A DNA stretch of 9,006 bases, from contig JAFUDL010000526.1 of the NCBI GenBank assembly GCA_017459225.1, positions 1-9,006 on the forward strand. The letters are read 5' to 3'. The stretch comes from Kiritimatiellia bacterium. GTDB taxonomy: Bacteria; Verrucomicrobiota; Kiritimatiellia; RFP12; UBA1067. Shown piece by piece: positions 6,262 to 9,006 of the stretch. Numbering within the stretch: position 1 is the first letter of the stretch; the number at the start of each line of letters is the position of its first letter. The translations under genes and the position numbers were made by a program. A model generated the notes under the pieces. It was not told the origin of the DNA. It saw only the letters and a list, made by a program, of their open reading frames with translations, and did no database searches.

Positions 6262-7066
6262 AATTTAGCGTTTCGTTGAGGCTGCCGGTGCGGTAGCCTT
6301 GAAGGTCTAGGGCGGCATAGGCGAAGCCGAAGCGCTTGAACGCCGCGGCTACTTCATCCGCACGCGCGGCAACACGCGCGATGTCGCCCGCCGGCACCTC
6401 GATGCGCGCAAGGTCGCCATGCGAACGAACTCGAAGCTGCGTAAGGCCAAGACCCGAATCCCTCAGCCACTGCTCGGCGCGCTCCACGCGCTCAAGCCCT
6501 GCGGCGGTGATGCGCTCTCCGTACGGGAAACGCGAGGCTAGGCAGGCAAAGGAGGGTTTCTCAGCAGTGGGAAGGCCCATCTCACGCGACAGCGCGCGAA
6601 TCTCCGCCTTCGTGAGGCCGGCGTCGTGAAGCGGGCTCCTCACGCCTAGCTCCCTGATCGCGCGCATGCCCGGACGGTAGTCACCGTCGTCGTCCATGTT
6701 CGACCCTTCCAGCACCGCAGCAAATCCGTTCGTCTGCGCAAATGCAATGATCCTTCCAAAGATCGACTTCTTGCACAGGTAGCATCGGTCTGGCGGATTC
6801 TCCGCAAATCCAGGGATGTCAAGCTCGCTCGTGTCGATCACCTCGTGGCGGATTCCCTCCGAGCGGCAGAACGCAACAGCCTCGTCGAGCTCTCTACGAG
6901 GGAAAGTGCTCGAACGAACCGTCACTGCGACCGCGCGGTCGCCCAGCTCCTCATGCGCCACGCGAAGAAGAAACGTGGAGTCAACTCCGGAGGAGAACGC
7001 AACAACTGCGCTCCTGATCTCACGCAATGATCTGCGAAGGCTCTCAAATTTCGTATTCAAATTCAT
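6233..7066 (-). CDS. larE: LarE-type ATP-dependent sacrificial sulfur transferase
   Basis: LarE adenylates a carboxylated pyridinium mononucleotide and donates the sulfur of its own cysteine, a step in making the nickel-pincer (NPN) cofactor of lactate racemase and related enzymes. The 277-residue protein shows the PP-loop SSGVDST (25-31), the family stretch NPPDRCYLCKKSIF with CxxC at 95/98, and KPSFACLASRFPYGE with Cys175, which corresponds to the sacrificial Cys176 of the Lactobacillus enzyme. It ends with the family signature GYRTGSLNETL. The length is normal. Having one cysteine in that loop argues for the single-use type over the cluster-containing type. ATG 7066 follows the hydE stop by 10 bases, with GAGAAG just before it. 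No larB, larC or larA lies in the window. The PP-loop has Ser in place of the second residue of the usual SGGVDS; this probably does not matter. Confidence 0.93.
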   Translation of the reverse strand: MNLNTKFESLRRSLREIRSAVVAFSSGVDSTFLLRVAHEELGDRAVAVTVRSSTFPRRELDEAVAFCRSEGIRHEVIDTSELDIPGFAENPPDRCYLCKKSIFGRIIAFAQTNGFAAVLEGSNMDDDGDYRPGMRAIRELGVRSPLHDAGLTKAEIRALSREMGLPTAEKPSFACLASRFPYGERITAAGLERVERAEQWLRDSGLGLTQLRVRSHGDLARIEVPAGDIARVAARADEVAAAFKRFGFAYAALDLQGYRTGSLNETLNFDSAREAVV

Positions 7067-7076
7067 GACTTCTCAT

Positions 7077-8150
7077 TCATCGTTTGCCCCAGTGCGGCGA
7101 ATCGCCGCGCCTGTTCCAAAGTATAGTCTCGCCGATGGCGGCAATGCGCCGCTCGAGGCAGCCCCTGCAGAGCGAGGAGTTTTCGTTGAGACACGGCTTG
7201 CCTGCGTAGAGCTGATAGTCGGCGCGGTAGCGAGTCTCCGTGACATTGGGCATGATCACGTTCGCGCCGGCGAGAAGCCCCTTCTCGCGCCCTTCTGGAT
7301 CAAGCGCCTGAAGAGCTGTCGCGGCGGCGATGTTCACGTCGTGCAGATAAAGGCGCGTGACGGCGATCATGCGAAGACCTAGCTCCAGGCGCTCCTTGCG
7401 CAGTTCGGGAGTCCAGGGCGCGTCCTTTCCAAGAGGCGTCTCGGCATGAGGGATGTACGGGCCCATGCCGATCATGTCGAGATCTTCGGAGGCGAAGAAC
7501 TCGATGTCCGCCGCGAGATCGTCGGCCGTCTGCCCAGGCAGGCCCGACATCACCCCGCTTCCCACCTGGTAGCCGCAGCGCCGAAGCGCGCGCAGAGAGT
7601 CGCGCCGCCTCTCCCACGAATGGTCTGCAGGATGCAGCTTCGCGTACAGCTCTGGATTGGACGTCTCGATGCGCAGCAGATAGCGGTGCGCGCCGGCTTC
7701 GCGCCAGCTGCGGTACGTTTCCTCGCTCTGCTCGCCAAGGCTGATCGTCACGCCGAAATCGTCTCCGCCGAAGGCGTGAATGCGTCGCAGCACGTTCTCG
7801 ACAAACGTTGCGTTCGCCTCGCCAGTCAGCTCGCCCGACTGCAGCACAAGACTGCCGTATCCTTCCTTGAAGGCCCACTCGGCTTCGCGTACGATCTCGT
7901 CTGCGTCCATACGGTAACGATGCACATTGCCATTGCTCTTCCTGATTCCGCAGTAGTAGCAGTCCTTCTCGCAGATGTTTCCGAATTCCACCAGTCCTCT
8001 GAACGAGACGAACCGCCCTATCTCGCGGCATTTCACTTCGTATGCGGCGGCAAAAAGCGCATTCGCATCAGGCCAGGTCAAGAGTGCGACCAGTTCCTGA
8101 TGCGTCAGCGAGCGCGGCGCGGCGGCCGCTTTGTCAAACAGGGATTTCAC
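7077..8150 (-). CDS. hydE: [FeFe] hydrogenase maturase HydE (radical SAM)
   Basis: HydE is a cytoplasmic radical SAM enzyme that helps build the dithiomethylamine-bearing di-iron part of the H-cluster. The 357-residue protein carries CEKDCYYC (Cys60, 64, 67), the family stretches VLQSGE, TISLGE, RYLLRIETSNPELY, GLPGQT, GPYIPHAETPLG and GANVIMPN, and a C-terminal Cys320-x7-Cys328-x2-Cys331. That last spacing matches the second cluster site of Thermotoga HydE. The related PylB is less likely given the C-terminal cysteines and IPHAETPL. The only usable start is GTG 8150: the frame is closed upstream by TAG at 8171-8169, and the next Met is residue 81. No Shine-Dalgarno precedes the GTG, and a TATAAT lies 10 bases upstream, so the message may be leaderless. 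hydF, hydG and the hydrogenase are not in the window. It is probably co-transcribed with larE. Confidence 0.93.
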   Translation of the reverse strand: MKSLFDKAAAAPRSLTHQELVALLTWPDANALFAAAYEVKCREIGRFVSFRGLVEFGNICEKDCYYCGIRKSNGNVHRYRMDADEIVREAEWAFKEGYGSLVLQSGELTGEANATFVENVLRRIHAFGGDDFGVTISLGEQSEETYRSWREAGAHRYLLRIETSNPELYAKLHPADHSWERRRDSLRALRRCGYQVGSGVMSGLPGQTADDLAADIEFFASEDLDMIGMGPYIPHAETPLGKDAPWTPELRKERLELGLRMIAVTRLYLHDVNIAAATALQALDPEGREKGLLAGANVIMPNVTETRYRADYQLYAGKPCLNENSSLCRGCLERRIAAIGETILWNRRGDSPHWGKR

Positions 8151-8160
8151 AACGGCGTAT

Positions 8161-8166
8161 ATTATA
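8161..8166 (-). promoter_or_regulatory. Candidate -10 box of hydE
   Basis: TATAAT at 8166-8161 matches the -10 consensus exactly and ends 10 bases before the hydE GTG, so transcription would begin about 3-4 bases before the start codon. The -35 position falls inside the heptad repeats. The best fit there is TGATCA (3 of 6 matches) at an 18-base spacing, so the promoter may be weak or activator-dependent. Confidence 0.5.
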
Positions 8167-8176
8167 CACTATTTTC

Positions 8177-8211
8177 GTGGTTCGTGATCAGTGGTTCGTG
8201 ATCAGTGGCCA
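8177..8211. repeat. GTG-type heptanucleotide repeat, five units
   Basis: Five consecutive 7-base units run on the plus strand: GTGGTTC, GTGATCA, GTGGTTC, GTGATCA, GTGGCCA. Two alternating unit types give a 14-base period. The pdxT stop codon (8204-8202) lies inside the fourth unit. The units resemble in form the heptameric STRR repeats of cyanobacterial intergenic regions, though the sequence differs. Confidence 0.85.
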
Positions 8212-8753
8212 TAATTTAACTCGGGGTGCCAAGTGAAGGCGGTGATGTTGCGCCAACGAATGGCGGTGGGCGCGCCGTCAAAGGTTGAAAGCACTCCGAC
8301 ATCCGGCGAGACGGCGGTGATGGCCGGCGCGCGGATGAACGTCATAGGCACATCCGGTTGGCCATCGAACATGCCTACTGTCCTGAAACTGCCCAGCTGG
8401 CGACCGTAGGCGTTGCGCCGCACGGTGACGGGCAGAACGCCGAACCATGTCTCCGGACGAGTGGCGTCTCGGCTGCCGGGATCTTCGATCTTTTCCGCAA
8501 GCAGAATCAGCCCTGCGCAGACGGCGAACACGGCAAGTCCGCCGTCGATGCGCTCCTTCAACGGCGCGAATAGGCCGAGGTCGTTCAGCAGCTTGCCCTG
8601 CACGGTCGATTCGCCGCCCGGCAGCGCCAGCATGTCCATGCCTCGTTCCAAATCCGCGCGCTGCCGGATCTCGAACACCTCCGCACCCTTCCAGCGCCAG
8701 TACGCCTCCATCTCGGCAAACGCCCCCTGTACAGCTAGAACTCCAACTTTCAT
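8202..8753 (-). CDS. pdxT: PLP synthase glutaminase subunit PdxT, C-terminus shortened
   Basis: PdxT hydrolyses glutamine and channels ammonia to PdxS for pyridoxal phosphate synthesis. The 183-residue protein shows KVGVLAVQGAF at the N-terminus, LPGGEST (44-50), the nucleophile in FAVCAGLILLAE (Cys79, the same number as in B. subtilis), FIRAP (139-143) and the HPE dyad (His176, Glu178). ATG 8753 has GGAG 7 bases upstream; a longer frame from 8795 runs into the repeat block and adds no family sequence. After HPEL only NYGH remains, whereas B. subtilis PdxT continues for about 20 more residues forming the last helix. The stop lies within the heptad repeat, so the natural end has probably been replaced. 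All catalytic residues are intact, so activity may survive. Confidence 0.92.
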   Translation of the reverse strand: MKVGVLAVQGAFAEMEAYWRWKGAEVFEIRQRADLERGMDMLALPGGESTVQGKLLNDLGLFAPLKERIDGGLAVFAVCAGLILLAEKIEDPGSRDATRPETWFGVLPVTVRRNAYGRQLGSFRTVGMFDGQPDVPMTFIRAPAITAVSPDVGVLSTFDGAPTAIRWRNITAFTWHPELNYGH

Positions 8754-8786
8754 CACGCGACTCCACATGAAGATTGTCATTTTCCA

Positions 8787-8838
8787 ATTGGCCATTGGGT
8801 ATTGGCCATTGGCAACATTTTCACATTGGCAACATTAC
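8787..8838. repeat. ATTGG-type heptanucleotide repeat between pdxS and pdxT
   Basis: On the plus strand the units are ATTGGCC, ATTGGGT, ATTGGCC, ATTGGCA, then a 10-base break, then ATTGGCA and ACATTAC. The last part is also a 17-base repeat of ATTGGCAACATT. The block fills most of the 86-base gap between pdxS and pdxT and ends 1 base before the pdxS stop. It differs in sequence from the block after pdxT but has the same 7-base period. Confidence 0.8.
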
Positions 8839-8839
8839 A

Positions 8840-9006
8840 CTACTTCCCGCGCTCTTCCATTATGGTCTCGATTTCGTCTGCATTGATGCCGACCATTGCG
8901 GGGCCAAGATTCTCGGAAAGTTTCGCGAGCAGCTTTGAATCCTGCCAGTTCGTGACGGCCTGCACGATCGCGGCTGCGCGCTTCGCGGGATCGCCGCTCT
9001 TGAAGA
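8840..9006 (-). CDS. pdxS: PLP synthase subunit PdxS, C-terminal fragment
   Basis: The last 54 codons are present and the rest lies beyond the window. They begin FKSGDPAKRAAAIVQAV and end MEERGK, then TAG at 8842-8840. This matches the PdxS C-terminus (in B. subtilis GIFKSDNPAK ... AELSKELGTAM ... MQERGW). PdxS forms PLP from ribose 5-phosphate, glyceraldehyde 3-phosphate and ammonia, and its neighbour PdxT supplies the ammonia, which supports both calls. The C-terminal tail looks complete. Confidence 0.92.
   Translation of the reverse strand, partial: FKSGDPAKRAAAIVQAVTNWQDSKLLAKLSENLGPAMVGINADEIETIMEERGK

Noticed and set aside
7077..8150. PylB (methylornithine synthase) instead of HydE
   Set aside because: The three C-terminal cysteines with HydE spacing and the GPYIPHAETPLG stretch favour HydE. 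No pyl genes are nearby.
8177..8838. CRISPR array
   Set aside because: Units of 7 bases without spacers and no cas genes do not fit.
7446..8886. Plus-strand frames opposite hydE and pdxT
   Set aside because: These are shadows of well-conserved genes, and some run through the heptad repeats.
1..9006. tRNA or rRNA genes, insertion sequences or integrase genes
   Set aside because: I saw no cloverleaf, rRNA-like stretch, transposase or integrase motif, or terminal inverted repeats, although I could not run a covariance search.

Overview
The window looks like a piece of an anaerobic bacterium of the Verrucomicrobiota/Kiritimatiellota type. This is inferred from content, not proven. The clues are a secreted protein built of D-rich calcium-binding modules with 'DGDGRTNLEEYNAGTNP' cores, a secreted FGE/SUMF-fold protein with the Ig-like N-terminal domain common in that group, a HydE maturase for [FeFe] hydrogenase, and a biotin synthase with an anaerobe-type cysteine pattern. 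Every gene I can support is on the minus strand, so transcription runs from high to low coordinates and the long plus-strand reading frames are antisense shadows.

Region by region, in transcription order. (1) 9006-8202: the 3' end of pdxS, then pdxT, the two subunits of the glutamine-dependent PLP synthase. (2) 8150-6233: hydE (radical SAM maturase) and larE (sacrificial sulfur transferase), 10 bases apart. (3) 6203-1139: a tightly packed accessory block of four genes. These are a membrane-anchored or exported zinc-ribbon protein, a secreted FGE-fold protein without the catalytic cysteines, an AlbA_2/HATPase/winged-helix regulator-like protein, and a secreted calcium-module protein. Two junctions are ATGA overlaps and one is a 3-base gap. 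(4) 1108-170: bioB, following on from the block. (5) 169-1: no confident gene, but a strong GC hairpin.

The outer genes (pdxST, hydE, larE, bioB) make or mature cofactors. The accessory block sits between larE and bioB and appears to have its own promoter: a perfect TTGACA-18-TATAAT with an extended -10, lying inside the last codons of larE. If that promoter is used, biotin synthase is the distal gene of an operon made mostly of surface proteins and a putative regulator.

The main oddities are two different heptanucleotide repeat blocks on either side of pdxT, a pdxT that ends right after its catalytic HPE motif inside one of those repeats, a possibly leaderless hydE, a sharp base-composition break within the FGE-fold gene, an internally repetitive linker in the AlbA_2 protein, and a BioB that lacks the usual first cysteine ligand of the auxiliary cluster. 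I do not recognise the four-gene block as a described system. It is the best candidate here for something new, but its function is unknown.
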